A stretch of 64,000 nt of DNA from Hormiphora californensis (GCA_020137815.1 CM035359.1:7402739-7466738); one strand, 5' to 3'. Positions 30,559 to 42,315 are shown, counted from the stretch's first letter. Numbers and translations are program-made. The notes: a model not told the origin generated them from the letters alone.

Positions 30559-32785
30559 ATGTCTGACTGTATGTTGGAAGAAATGCTAGCCCGATCTGTT
30601 ATGGGTGCTGCGGCATGTACCGGAACAAAGGGAGTCACCAGTGCGGGGGCAGGAAACAGGAAACCAATTGTGGTGATCAGTGGACCGAGTGGGTGTGGAA
30701 AGAGTACACTTCTCAACAAACTGTTTAAACAGCATCCCGATAGGTTTGTGGGGAGATGGAATGGGGATTATCAAATGGGAAACTTGAATTAATTATACCG
30801 AAGAAATCTAAGATTTAAGACCCTCCCGTTTTATTGGCCCACGCGGTATATAGAGTAGTCGAAGTTTTATGAGATAATCTTGTTTATAAAGATCCAAGCA
30901 CCAAATCCCATATATACTTTCTACAGGTTTGGGTTTTCTGTGTCCCACACAACAAGACAGCCACGACCTGGGGAGGCAGATGGAGTTCACTACCATTTTG
31001 TAGAAAGGGCAAAGGTAACAATTCAGAATATATTTTCAGACTTTTTGCCTTTCCTTTGGTTAACTAGCCTGTATATCACAGCTATCACTTGGTGGTGCAG
31101 TCACCTCACTCAGTTGTTTTGCCGCACTTTATGCGGGAGTTGTAAGGGTGAATGCTTGAACACAAAAACTATCACCTTTTCTGAGCTACGCCCCCCCCCC
31201 CCCCCCACCCCCGGTGACTCACCACAAAACAAAGTCTAAGAGTGAAGTCCTTGCGGAGAGGTCATCCCCCCCCTCCCCCGGCTTCATAATTTGTAGACCA
31301 CCCTGTGTACACGGCCCTCACATCAACTTTTATAAAACAATATAAATGGAACAAGGGTTAATTAATAACCCAGGTAAACGATCACACAATTAACGTCGTT
31401 TCTAGGTTTTAGCCTAGTTTCTCCTTCATTTCTGAAAACTTTATTTCCTTTCCTATCCGTAGAAGTGCTAATTTTGTATTTTATCCTTCAAACCACACAT
31501 TTTTCTAGAAATTTCTTTCCTCGAATACTGAAACATTCTCTCTAGAACCAGGAGAATCATACTAATTTTTCACAAATTATCCTTTCCAATATCATGGATT
31601 TTCATACATTATATTAATTTTTCACAAATTATCCCTTCCAATACAGATGGATTCTCTGATAGCGGAAGGGGAGTTTCTGGAACACGCTAATTTTGGCAGT
31701 AACACTTATGGGACATCCCGGACAGCTGTGGAGAGTGTCTGTGGGATCGGGCAGATATGTATACTGGATATTGAACTTCAAGGGGTCCTTCAGGTAAATG
31801 GCAGGAACCGACCGAATCAGGAAATACTGGTCCCTGATTGGCTGATAACCAGTCACGTGACCTAAATAACGAGTTCTGATTGGTTGTTTACTTGTTTCGG
31901 TCGGTTCCTTGTAAATGGTGTCTAAATGGTGTCTATAGTCTATACTAGTAGACAATACTACTCAGTTGTTATAGTCGGTGTTAGTTTGTTCGTTTGTGTC
32001 ATAGGAACAGCTGGGATATTCTATAGGTTCATGATCTGTTACAACATTATTATCAGTTTGGTTACGAAGTCACCCCTTTTATTGCATACATGAGCAATAA
32101 TAACAGAGGGGTAATTTCATTACCAAATTATCAGTTGTCTCTGTCAGTTGTAGTACCAAATACTATCACCGTTATTGTATTGTTAGTTGTTACTGTGCTG
32201 TACTTCCCTTTCTCTCCCTGTATAACAACAAAAGTCTGCTACCAGTGTTGTTCGTACAGACCTGTTTGTTCAAGAGTCCATGATATGTACCGCAGTTTCC
32301 TCCCCTTGCAACACCCTCTCCCTCCTTGCTAGCAACCCTCTTTCACTGCACCCCACATCCTTTAGAGGATGGTTAGTCAGATAATAGAGGATGGTTAGTC
32401 AGATAATACCCCCCCCCCTTCAGGTAAAGGAGCTGACCAAGGACCTCATACCGTTATTCGTGTACATCCAGCCCCCATCTTACGAGGTCCTGGAACAGCG
32501 ACTAACTAACCGGAACACTGAGACTTCAGAAAGTCTGGAAAAGCGCCTGAAACAAGCTAAGGTTAGAACACGTTCCTTTCTCTGAGAGAGGGTGCACGAG
32601 GCAGTTTGAAACAGACGATTATGTTATAAAGGGTTGTCCATGACAAGTTATAATGTCTAGTTAATGACGGGTTACTGTCTTGTTATGTGTGTGTGTCTGT
32701 TGGAGGAAGCATGTCGTGTGAAGTCACGTGATGTGTCAGATTTTTCCTGGGCGTGTAAAAAGCGACAATTCCCCTGGGATTCCGG

Positions 32786-32852
<67 letters not shown>

Positions 32853-33294
32853 CGGATAGAGACAGAGACAGAGACAGAGACAGAGACAGAGACAGAGACA
32901 GAGACAGAGACAGAGACAGAGACAGAGACAGAGACAGAGACAGAGAATGATGACGGTGTGTTAAAACTATTTTATATTCCTCCACGCCGTCAACATTTCC
33001 GGTTCCTGAGAAATTGAAAGCAGAAAGATTGCTTTCTTGCGGCATTTCCAGTTCCCCTTCGCTTTGTTTCCAAGTTCATATTCGAAGGGCCGACACACAG
33101 AGAGACATGGTACGTCACATGGGGGGTACACCGTTATAATTTAGCCTACAACAGACAGACACATGCTAGTATATTGTAATTTACTGCTGTCTCACGTCTG
33201 TCTGTCATATTACCCTCATAATATAGAGGGGAGGGAACATCGGTGGAAAGAAAGCAGTAGAGAAGAGAGAGGTAGAGAGGTAGAGAGAGAAAGA

Positions 33295-33358
<64 letters not shown>

Positions 33359-35432
33359 CTAAAAGGAGAGTGGCTAGAAGGGAAGAGAATGGATATAAAG
33401 AAAGATTCCGTGAGAGAGAGGGCTAATACCTGACACCTATCAAATCTGCATGAGTAGTTAGGAACACTATTGGTGCGCGGTCGTGCCCACGGAAGGAGTG
33501 CTTGGATCATCTTGAAACCGGTTTTAAGTTAACTAATGCATATCCAAAAGTGTCTGTAGCTATTTGGGTGATGTTCTGACAATCCAATCACGAGTTATGA
33601 CCAAAAAACAGTCAAAAAAGACGTTTTAAAGTGACAAAAAGGAGGACCTGAACACAGCCCTTATATGAAGGGTTAGGGCTATGAAACTTCTTGAGTGGAC
33701 AGAGAATCGTCCCAATTTGCAGTGTCAACTTTGGAATAGTTTCTATCTTTTGTAGTTATCTAATTAGAGCCGTTCAAACATGTGAGACGATCTGCAAAAC
33801 AGGGTAATTTGGTACTGTTTCCGTCCCATATTGCTTGCTCTCACCGCTTGTATGCTTTAATCTGCTCTCTAATTGGGTAAATCTCGTCAAGTGATCACTT
33901 CACAAGCAAAAATACACAGTATTAGAGGCCCCTGCAGCATCTTCTCACATGTTTAAACAGCTGTAATTAGATAACTACAAAAGATAGAAACTATTCCAAA
34001 GTTGACACTGCAAATTTGGACGATTCTCTGTCCACTCAAGAAGTTTCATAGCCCCAACCCTTCATATAAGGGCTGTGTTCAGGTCCTCCTTTTTGTCACT
34101 TTAAAACGTCTTTTTTGACTGTTTTTTGGTCATAACTCGTGATTGGATTGTCAGAACATCACCCAAATAGCTACAGACACTTTTGGATATGCATTAGTTA
34201 ACTCAACAAATAGAAACACGTTGGTTTACAAACAAATGTTTCGATCTTGCGATCTCATCAGTGACACTGATGAGATCGCAAGATCGAAACATTTGTTTGT
34301 AAACCAACGTGTTTCTATTTGTTGTACTATCTGCTCTCGGTTCCACGCCGATAGAGCTCTCTTGTGGCCTACTGAAACAACAATATTGATATGCATTAGT
34401 TAACTTAAAACCGGTTTCAAGATGATCCAAGCACTCCTTCCGTGGGCACGACCGCGCACCAATAGTGGTCCTGACTAGAGTACATGACGTGTGTGTGTCT
34501 GGGGATTAGGAAGGCTGAACACTATATGACACCTGAGCTGTACATGCCACATGCGTGTGTGTGTATGGGGGAGGAGGGGTGGATTAGGACACACCGCTGA
34601 ATACTCAGTACAAAGTTATTCTGCAGAGCGGGATAGAGAGCGGGGATAGAGAGCGGGTTGTTGAGGAAAAGAGAGAGTGAGAGAGATAGAGAGAGTGAGA
34701 GAGATTTAGAACTGAGAGCTTAGAGAGCTAATGAGTCTTGACAGCAGTCTGAATATATGAGGTGCTTATGAATTGTATTGGAGAGCTCTGTGCTGGGAGG
34801 CAGATAAAGACGACATGCAGATATATTCTCAATATCCTCTTTGTCATTCTCCCTTCCACTGACCACTGCTATAACACTTTGAGAGCTTGTACACCGTGGT
34901 GATTATCATCACCTCATTATCCTGTAGAACCCCTTTCATCACCATGGAAATACATGGTACGGGGCTCAAGCTCTTTGTTTTGTTGTAGCCTCTATAACAC
35001 ACCGTCTAACACCAGTGTTAATATTAACACCACCACTCTGAGAGCATCATATTATATTCAGGACTGTGTGTACAGTGTCGTGGTTTTAGACAATTAATTG
35101 CGGTAAAACCCAAAGAAACCACAATTGTGTTACTTCATAGAGTGTTACAAAGATCTAATAGTGTTAATTACCATTTCTCTGTCGTGTGATCTAAATCAAC
35201 ATCACCAAGTGTTGACACTGTATCAATTCTACATAGTAGTCTGTCTGTCTGTGTGTTCAGAGAGATCACTGGAGACTTCTTTTTTAACCATCCCCCTCCC
35301 CCTTTTCAGACGGATATGGCGTATATTGAAAAGTACCCGGAAATATTTGACCACCGGATAGTCAATGATGATCTTGAAATGGCATTCTCCCAACTTACAA
35401 ACGTCCTTCAACCGTTAATTTCTAGTCAATGA
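30559..35432 (+). CDS. GUK1: Guanylate kinase
   Basis: Converts GMP and ATP to GDP and ADP in nucleotide metabolism. Exons: 30559-30743, 30927-31014, 31647-31793, 32424-32561, 35310-35432; all GT-AG, phases consistent, 226 residues. The P-loop GPSGCGKST is residues 42-50. GMP-binding and lid motifs follow: [47 protein letters not shown], then [20 protein letters not shown] and DHRIVNDDL near the end. Human is 197 residues; the extra length is an N-terminal extension of about 33 residues. Met15 (codon at 30601) is another possible start. The 2.7-kb last intron carries GA/GACA repeats and a foldback element. Confidence 0.95.
32791..32947 (+). repeat. (GA)n then (GACAGA)n microsatellite
   Basis: A pure GA stretch passes into about 14 gagaca units in the guanylate kinase last intron. 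A shorter related tract lies at 33275-33358. Confidence 0.95.
33466..34466. mobile_element. Foldback element with a nested insertion
   Basis: The ends are actattggtgcgcggtcgtg and its inverse. Arms of about 300 bases (from 33466, and back from 34466) match base for base over long stretches, including the ttaaaacgtc and aaaccggttt blocks. The right arm is interrupted at 34204-34387 by another palindromic element. Without that insertion the element is about 800 bases. I could not fix its target duplication. No transposase is present. Confidence 0.8.
34204..34387. mobile_element. Palindromic insertion with hammerhead-like core, element 2
   Basis: Inserted in the right arm of the foldback element. 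It is flanked by an 18-base direct repeat, gatatgcattagttaact (34186-34203 and 34388-34405); the uninterrupted left arm shows that this sequence is present once without the insertion. A perfect 121-base palindrome (34204-34324, 60-base arms, one-base centre) is followed by 63 unique bases. Beside the centre on the plus strand are CTGATGA (34267-34273), a four-pair stem GATC-GCAA-GATC with a GNRA-type loop, and GAAAC (34286-34290). The minus strand has the same. Confidence 0.65.
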
Positions 35433-35484
35433 ACACGATTTTGTGAATTTTCATTTGTTATAGAGACACATTGTGTGCGTCACT

Positions 35485-35490
35485 AATAAA
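35485..35490 (+). terminator. Polyadenylation signal AATAAA of guanylate kinase
   Basis: An exact AATAAA 53 bases after the stop codon, in the expected place for 3' end formation. Confidence 0.6.
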
Positions 35491-36189
35491 ACCAGTTTAA
35501 TTTGTTATGTGTGAGAATTGTCAATTACTGCATCGCCTTCAGCTTCAAAATCAGAGTTTTTGCTTTGTATATCTGTAGCGCGCGGTGATTGAAATGTTGG
35601 AAACATCGCGCGTGGTGTGATTTGGCAACGCGCATTTCTGACGCGCGCAATAAATCGTAGTGAGCCGCGGATTTTATTTTTTTTAAAGTTTGGATTTTTG
35701 TTGTGCCTTGGATTTTTCGAAATTTTTTTCTAAACCCCCCGAAATATCGAGAAACATCATTTTGCTTACGGCTTACCAACCGGAGTGATAACTCAATTTC
35801 TTTACATCACTTAATGTTTCTCTCCTCTGGACGGAGAAGGAGCTACCACCCTGTGAAAATCCGGAGAATCCATACTCCGAATCATTTGACAGCAAAACAA
35901 CCATCCTTCCACTCGAGATATTATTGGATATAATGAGTTACATGGATCGCAGTAAGGATCTTGCTCAATGTGGTGCGGTATCTCATCGATGGAGGGATGT
36001 TTCTGATAACATTCTCTCCTCCAGAACCCAGTCATTGGCCTTCTCTGAAACACCAGATGGAGGAATATATATCATATCTTTTTAACCAAGTAATCGTATA
36101 GCTTATCTACACCGTTATCTACTGAATTAACTAATATTAATCATTAATCTACTACTTTTTTTATGATTGGAATTCTAAATTCTTCTTTT

Positions 36190-37246
36190 TAATTATAACT
36201 ACTAGAGTACCCGTTTGCTGGGAACCCGTGACCTGGTAAATGGTAATTTATCCTCATATAACCGGTGACATTTGTGTTTGATTTTTAAAAGATAAATTAA
36301 TTTGTTTGTTCCTTAGAGCAATGAGTCTCATAGTAGGAGCGCGTTAAAATTTTGGCGAGGCGGGTAAATCATTTACTGTAACACGCGAATTTTCCCGAAA
36401 AAGCGCTGCTTTTTTACGCCGCGCGCGGAACCTAGAATTACGCGCGCAGTGTAAAATTTTAAAATTCATTGTATTGAAAATTTCCTCGCCAAAAAAAAGT
36501 CGACGAAAAATTCCAAATTCGTGAATTATAAGAACTCCGGTCAGTTCTCATCTTGCCAACCCGTTTTCCGGGAACCCCTGGCCAAAGGACATTAAAATTC
36601 ACATACCGACCAAGTTTCATATCGATTGGATAAGATTTTGGGTGGCTACGGTGAAAAATATCGCATTTTTGGCATTTTTAAACTTTCCCGACGCGATTTA
36701 CGACCCTTAAACATTGAGTTACGGGAAATCGCTATCAGGTAAAATGAAGTTCAAACGATTCTCTTTCCCCACTATTGCGTTAGTTTTTTGATTTAGAGCC
36801 GTTTTCAGGGTCTTAGAAGCGTTTGAAAAATGTAAGTCTTTTTGTCGCAATGACGTCACCCCGTGACGTCACTGTTGTAAAGATCGGATCAAAAATCTGA
36901 GCCCGTACTTACACCCGCCTTGGTCCAAAGTACCAGTGTACAAATTTTCAGGGGTCTAGCTCAAAAACTGTAGGAGGAGTAGGGAGAAAACAATTATCGG
37001 ACTAACATTATGGAATTTATTATATGGATTTTAATTAACTTATTCATACAGTCCCTCAGTGTGTACCCACCTTTATCTATCTACTGTTTCTGTATGGACT
37101 GCCGCACAAGAAGGCTGGCTTAAGAGCTCTGGCGTTTTAATTATGAGTTATTTTTTCTCTGTTTTTTGCGTTTATCTCTTAGCTATATTGAGTCAATTTG
37201 CGGGGTATCAAATGTAACAATTGAATTGAATTGAATTGAATTGAAT
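36190..37246 (+). mobile_element. Probable LINE/SINE 3' fragment with ATTGA tail
   Basis: A non-coding stretch ends in five attga units (37219-37246) followed by aattttatg. Short tandem tails of this kind close the 3' end of several non-LTR retrotransposons. It separates pieces 1 and 2 of the F-box gene. The left boundary is uncertain. Confidence 0.35.
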
Positions 37247-37641
37247 TTTATGTGGAGGATATAATGATGATAATGATTATGATGACGATGTCTTTGGCCA
37301 GCTTCAAGATAAAGAGTTGTGTTCGAGTTTTAAGGAAACTCAGTATCTAGTAAATATATCTCAACACGGAGTTAGACACCTTCTCCTAAACCATGGGAGT
37401 TTTGATGTGACGTATTGGGATCTAATAGGGATCCCTAAAAAAGTTCAGTATTTACACAGCGTTTACACAGTCTTTACACAGTCGTTAAAGTCGGATTTTT
37501 TGAAGTTGTTTACAAGTTTACAAGTTTACAAGTTTACAAAAATAGATTCGGTATACAATGCATTATAAAGACAAATATACCACGTTCTCAGCATGATGCT
37601 TCTACGTACAATGATGTGAATGATGCAGTGACCAACATACA

Positions 37642-40600
37642 CTACCCAGGGGGGAGCAGTGTAACCAATGAGTTGTCGTTGGGACTCCTGTAGCCCCGAA
37701 CTGGAGGGTGATCAGGTATACCATCCAGGAACTTGCCGAGAGAAACTTTGAGATCCTCTAGTGTTTCGCATCTTCGAACTTCTTTCGGCATCCTATTGAA
37801 GAGCTTGACTGACCTCACTGAGAATGATCCTTCCCTGATGGTCTCAATTGAATCTTGGGCCGAAGTGTAAAGGTCCGGGTATTCAGCTAGGAGACCTCGC
37901 CGTGGATGGACCTTGAATGACTCGTCCACGGGCCTGGTGGTATGGTTCGGGACGAGTCCATGATATACTTTCCAGAGATGGATTATCATAAATCGCTCCC
38001 GTCGCCGTTGAAGTGACTGGATCCCCAGGAACTTGAGCCTCTCCCAGTAGTCCATCCCGATGCACTCCTCGATCCGCCGCGTAAAGAATCTCTGGACTCC
38101 CTCGAGCTTAGCAATGTTACTAATCGTCGTGGGAGACCAGAGAGCCGAACAGTATTCTAGCTTTGGCCTGACCAATGCCTTGAAAAATGTTATCATCGTT
38201 CGTTTCGACCGGTTTCTGAACACTCCGAGGGCCCATCCAGCGATCCTCTTGGCCTCTGTTGCGATGGTTGCGATGTGGAAATCGAACTTTCCATCCTCTG
38301 TCAGGTATATCCCAAGGTCTTTTACTCCGAATTCTGCTTCGATGATATCTCCGTTCGGGTTGAAGTAGAAATAGCATTCAGCATTGAAAGGTAGATCTCT
38401 CAGTGGCTTCGTGGAGTTTAACCTGTAATTCAGGACCTGAAACTTTTTCTCGTGGAGAGCCATGTTGTTCTTCCGGCTCCACTCCTCTATCAAGTTCAAG
38501 TCTCTCTGGAGGCTGTCCCTATCGTTCAGGTCCCTGATATCTTGACCAATCTTGGTATCATCAGCGAAAGTTCCAAGTTTTCCGGTCGTTCCTGATACCA
38601 GATCGGTAATGTAGATAATGAACAATAGTGGGCCCAAGACTGATCCTTGAATGACACTGCTGATCACCGCCTCCATCCTCGATCTGCATCCTTCCAGTAC
38701 GACAGTCTGCGATCTTCCTGTGAGAAAAGCTTGTATCCACATGAACAGCTTCCCAGTTACTCCATACCTTTGAAGCTTTTGAAGAAGGACTTGAATATCA
38801 ACTTTGTCAAAAGCCTTCTCAAAATCTATGTAGGCTACGTCTACTTCTAGTCCACTGTTCAGACTCTCCAGAATCGTGTCGTAGTGTAACAGTAGCTGTG
38901 TGAGACAGCTCCGACCAGCCCGAAAACCATGCTGCTCCTCATTCAGGATTCCACTGTTCTCCACGTAGTCCGAAAGTTGTGTCCTCACTACTCTCTCAAA
39001 TGTCTTGACCAGATGCGAAGTTAGTGCAACTGGGCGGTAGTTCTCTGGTTGACATTTGTTGCCCTTCTTGAAAATTGGGGCAATCTGCTGCTCCTTGAGT
39101 TGTTGAGGTATAAAGCCGGCCTCAAATGAGCGACTCCAGAGTTTCCATAACGGGTATGCCAGTACTCCTCTGCAGTCGTGGAGAATCTTTGCGGGAATAT
39201 CTCCATCCGGCGCAGCAGAATGGGGATTCAGTTCCGCAAGGGCCTCCTCGATAGTAGATGGGTTAAAGATGATTTCTGAGATGCTCTCCTGTCGTTGAGC
39301 TATCCCCTCTAGGGCCTCGTCCACATCAACTGTTGTTGGGTCACTGAAAACCTTGACATACTGGTCCTGAAGGAGTTCAGCTTTCAGGACAGGGTCATCA
39401 GTCAGCGTGCCGTCTTCCTTCAGAAGGGGACCCACGTTTGTCTTGACTTTTCTCTTATTCTTGGCATATGAGAAAAAGTACTTAGGGTTCTCCTTGATCT
39501 TCGAAACAGCTTCATCCTCTTCAGAGTTGATCTGCTGCAGAAGATGTTGTCGAATTTCTTCCACACATCTCTGTACACGAGCAAGTAGTTTCTCGATCCT
39601 TGACGGGCTTGCTTTCTCGCTCCTCCTCTTCTTGATCTGCCTATTTAGCCGTCTCCGCTTTGATTTTAATTTAATGAGTATCCTATCTTTCTCAGGATGC
39701 CTCCTAGGCCCTTTTTTCGTGGGCGAGTAATGGCAGGTCACCTGTAGGACTGTAAGGGTCAGGAGGTGAGTGAATGCGGTGATTGGATCGTGATTCTCAG
39801 CTCTTTCACACTCATTCCACAAAACATCCCAATCAATCTCTCCCAATTTCTCTCGTATCATATTCATATCTCCCCTATGAAGGTTGATACCCGAAAAAGA
39901 CTGAGGATCTAAAAGTCCCTTTTTACCCTCAGATCTCCGTGTCAGGTTATAACCCAACACTCCTGTAACAGTCTTGTGATCAGAGATTATCTCTGTCTCC
40001 TCTACGTCCGTAAACACAAAATAGTTTGGCCTATTCGTGAGGATAATATCAAGAACATTCGACCCCCTCGTTGGTTTCACCACTACTTGGGTCAGGAAAT
40101 TCGCTTGACAGAATACATCCGTCGATGCACAGTTCCGATCTCCCTCGATGTGCTCCCAATTATGATGAGGGAGGTTTAGGTCTCCCAGTATGAATAAATC
40201 AGGCGCCGCCTTTCCCCTGGAACATTTCTCGATGAAGCCCTCGAGCACCTCTAGCAAGTAGTGATACTCTCCAGTTCGGTAGATGGACCCAATCACGGTG
40301 TGTGAATTAGACAGATACACCGCCGCGACATTATTGTTGTCGTCTCCCCAGGAAAAGTCCTCTGTAACTGTGAGAGAGTTGTTGATGTAGAGTGCTGAAC
40401 CTCCTCCTCCTCTTGTCTCGCGATCCGATCTGTAGAGCGAGTAACCCGGGACATTGACTTCTGCGTCACAGACTCTGCCATCCCACCAGGTTTCCGTCAG
40501 GGCTAAAGCCATGATTGGGAAGTCTGGGTCAGTCAGTTGGTCCCGTATATACCTCATTTTCCACTTCACGCTGCTAGCAGCCGAGGGGTTGAGGCTCCTG

Positions 40601-40644
40601 CCGTTGATGAGGAGCAGCTTGGAGAAGTCTATCCTGCTCCCCAT
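37642..40644 (-). CDS. CR1 LINE ORF2: endonuclease and reverse transcriptase
   Basis: 1000 codons without a stop. The N-terminal half is an apurinic-type endonuclease: LLLINGRSLN, LALTETWW, GGGGSALYI, LGDLNLPHHNW, VLDIILTNRP and the catalytic ISDHKTV. The reverse transcriptase follows: NYRPVALTSHLVKTFERVV, HGFRAGRSCLTQLLL, VAYIDFEKAFDKVD, QGSVLGPLLFIIYI and the catalytic TFADDTKIGQ. The usual VPQG of motif B reads VIQG. The C-terminal tail has VRSVKLFNRMPKEVR and PDHPPVRGYRS. It copies the element RNA at a nicked target. It starts 20 bases after the ORF1 stop in another frame, so a restart or shift would be needed for translation. Confidence 0.92.
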   Translation of the reverse strand: MGSRIDFSKLLLINGRSLNPSAASSVKWKMRYIRDQLTDPDFPIMALALTETWWDGRVCDAEVNVPGYSLYRSDRETRGGGGSALYINNSLTVTEDFSWGDDNNNVAAVYLSNSHTVIGSIYRTGEYHYLLEVLEGFIEKCSRGKAAPDLFILGDLNLPHHNWEHIEGDRNCASTDVFCQANFLTQVVVKPTRGSNVLDIILTNRPNYFVFTDVEETEIISDHKTVTGVLGYNLTRRSEGKKGLLDPQSFSGINLHRGDMNMIREKLGEIDWDVLWNECERAENHDPITAFTHLLTLTVLQVTCHYSPTKKGPRRHPEKDRILIKLKSKRRRLNRQIKKRRSEKASPSRIEKLLARVQRCVEEIRQHLLQQINSEEDEAVSKIKENPKYFFSYAKNKRKVKTNVGPLLKEDGTLTDDPVLKAELLQDQYVKVFSDPTTVDVDEALEGIAQRQESISEIIFNPSTIEEALAELNPHSAAPDGDIPAKILHDCRGVLAYPLWKLWSRSFEAGFIPQQLKEQQIAPIFKKGNKCQPENYRPVALTSHLVKTFERVVRTQLSDYVENSGILNEEQHGFRAGRSCLTQLLLHYDTILESLNSGLEVDVAYIDFEKAFDKVDIQVLLQKLQRYGVTGKLFMWIQAFLTGRSQTVVLEGCRSRMEAVISSVIQGSVLGPLLFIIYITDLVSGTTGKLGTFADDTKIGQDIRDLNDRDSLQRDLNLIEEWSRKNNMALHEKKFQVLNYRLNSTKPLRDLPFNAECYFYFNPNGDIIEAEFGVKDLGIYLTEDGKFDFHIATIATEAKRIAGWALGVFRNRSKRTMITFFKALVRPKLEYCSALWSPTTISNIAKLEGVQRFFTRRIEECIGMDYWERLKFLGIQSLQRRRERFMIIHLWKVYHGLVPNHTTRPVDESFKVHPRRGLLAEYPDLYTSAQDSIETIREGSFSVRSVKLFNRMPKEVRRCETLEDLKVSLGKFLDGIPDHPPVRGYRSPNDNSLVTLLPPG

Positions 40645-40664
40645 TCCGGCTGGACAAGCTGCCT

Positions 40665-41954
40665 TTATGTTCGCTGGCTCTGTGTCAGCTGTATTCCCGG
40701 AGGGAGCTGCAGCGAAACGTTGGTTGGAGAAGTGGCTTGATGCATCCCGACTTCTCTCGCCACTAGAGCCGGAAGGGATTCCGTTAGCCTCTGGAGGAGG
40801 CGCTGGAAAAAATCCTCGCCCATATCTGCTCCTCTAATCGTCTGTCCAGTTCCAGTTCCACTTGTTGGTGTAGGCCGATTCCAGCCGCTTGTATTTCTTG
40901 ATCTCGACTGATTGGACTGGTTCATCGATTGCCCTGTTGGCACACGCTTCCTGCCGGTCACCGTTAGCCATCCATCCTCAGCATTATCATCCTTCGATCT
41001 CCGGGTGTGCCTTAGATGTTGGAGCTTGCAGTCGACTTTGAGACACTGGTGTTTCAGCTCTGAGTCCCTGCATAACGGTTCATGGAAGCGCTTACAGGCA
41101 CTCCCACGCTGGCAGCCATGCTTCCTAGCAGCCCCATGGTCACTATAGCGGTAACACAATTGGGGGTGCTTCTTGGAGCACGTTGATCCGTTAATCCTCT
41201 TTTTTCCGGATCTTCCGTGGCGACATCGCCGTTGGAGGTAGAAAGGACAAACCTCCTCGAGCTTTACCACCGGCTCCTTCTTAGTTACATTACTGTCTTC
41301 TTTCTTCTCATTCTTTTTCTCCTCCTTCTTCGAGTTTCTCTTGTTCTCATCATCCTCATCATCGTCGCCTCCGCCAGTTTCGCCAGATTTTTCATCTTCC
41401 TCCACATCTGGGAAGCTGAACTTGCGTTGCAGCTGGGCTGTACTGGCTGCACTGAGGGGAGGGTTCTCTTCGTCTCCCTCTGTGAACGTCTCCAGCTCAT
41501 TCTTCTTCATGCACTCCCAGCAAACCCACACAAATCCTCGTACCTTGCTGATGGGTTGGGAGGTGATCTGGTCGCAGTCGTGTGACCCTCCCCAGCAGTA
41601 TGCACACCGAAATAGGGGGGTATCTCCTCTCTTAATTGTGTAGCTGCTGTCACAAGCTAAACAGTGCTGCGGGAGGTAACCTTCAATGGCCATGATCAGC
41701 CAATCTATCAGAGTCTCTCGGCTCTTGTACTTCGGTTGATTTGACTCATCAAGTGGCTTACCTCCAAGGAAGACTGCAGCCGTTTCTAGGGTGGGGGTAT
41801 TGTACTTCTGGAGCTTCTTGAGGTTCGTATTGTGCTTCTTCGTCGGATCATACCCCTGGATCAATCGCTTCACTTCATCACTGGCTTCTTCGTGCAACTT
41901 CCCCAGGATCGCCTTCAGGTCAGCACTGTCGTCTGTTTCCACAACATTTGGCAT
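40665..41954 (-). CDS. CR1 LINE ORF1: zinc-finger nucleic-acid-binding protein
   Basis: 429 codons. An N-terminal acidic region is followed by a PHD-like cysteine/histidine cluster (CLACDSSY, FRCAYCWGGSHDCDQ, WVCWECMKK) and an acidic/lysine-rich linker. Then come CCCH-type fingers: CPFYLQRRCRHG, CSKKHPQLCYRY, HGCQRGSACKRFHEPLC, and HQCLKVDCKLQHLRH. The C terminus is serine/threonine-rich. PHD-like and CCCH-type ORF1 proteins are known from CR1 elements, where they coat the element RNA. The frame is fully open, a sign of recent insertion. Confidence 0.85.
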   Translation of the reverse strand: MPNVVETDDSADLKAILGKLHEEASDEVKRLIQGYDPTKKHNTNLKKLQKYNTPTLETAAVFLGGKPLDESNQPKYKSRETLIDWLIMAIEGYLPQHCLACDSSYTIKRGDTPLFRCAYCWGGSHDCDQITSQPISKVRGFVWVCWECMKKNELETFTEGDEENPPLSAASTAQLQRKFSFPDVEEDEKSGETGGGDDDEDDENKRNSKKEEKKNEKKEDSNVTKKEPVVKLEEVCPFYLQRRCRHGRSGKKRINGSTCSKKHPQLCYRYSDHGAARKHGCQRGSACKRFHEPLCRDSELKHQCLKVDCKLQHLRHTRRSKDDNAEDGWLTVTGRKRVPTGQSMNQSNQSRSRNTSGWNRPTPTSGTGTGQTIRGADMGEDFFQRLLQRLTESLPALVAREVGMHQATSPTNVSLQLPPGIQLTQSQRT

Positions 41955-42160
41955 CGTATCGTTTTCTGCCCTTTGGGGCCGTTACTTCGACATGTTGCTG
42001 AAACTCAAATTAATTTGTTTAAAGTAGTGTTGAAAAGTTTGTCATCCCCCTTTTCGTGCGCAGAATGTTTTTGCATGTCACATCACATGTTAACGTGTCA
42101 AAATTGATAAATTTCACATGCACGGTCATTTTGGGGTGACAACTTCAAAAAATCCGACTT

Positions 42161-42315
42161 TAAAGTCGGATTTTTTGAAGTTGTCACCCCAAAATGACCG
42201 TGCGTGAGAAATTTATCAATTTTGACGCGCACACCACACGTTAACATGTGATGTGACGTGCAAAAACATTCCGCGCACGAGAAGGGGGGTGACAACTTCA
42301 AAAAATCCGACTTTA
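42161..42315. mobile_element. 155-bp MITE, copy 2
   Basis: Same length and ends as 29683-29837. It abuts the right half of the LINE-interrupted copy, sharing the ttta/taaa bases at the junction, so two copies of one family stand head to tail. Confidence 0.85.

Larger units (their letters stand above)
37510..42030 (-). mobile_element. CR1-type LINE retrotransposon, near full length
   Basis: Minus strand, about 4.5 kb. Two long open frames (ORF1 40665-41954, ORF2 37642-40644) are followed by a 3' tail of actt-gtaa octamers (37510-37535), the short tandem tail expected for CR1 elements. It is inserted into a 155-bp MITE; the flanks tgaagttgt (37501-37509) and tgaaaagtttgt (42031-42042) look like an imperfect target duplication. 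The 5' region before ORF1 is only about 75 bases, so it may be slightly truncated. Confidence 0.88.
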
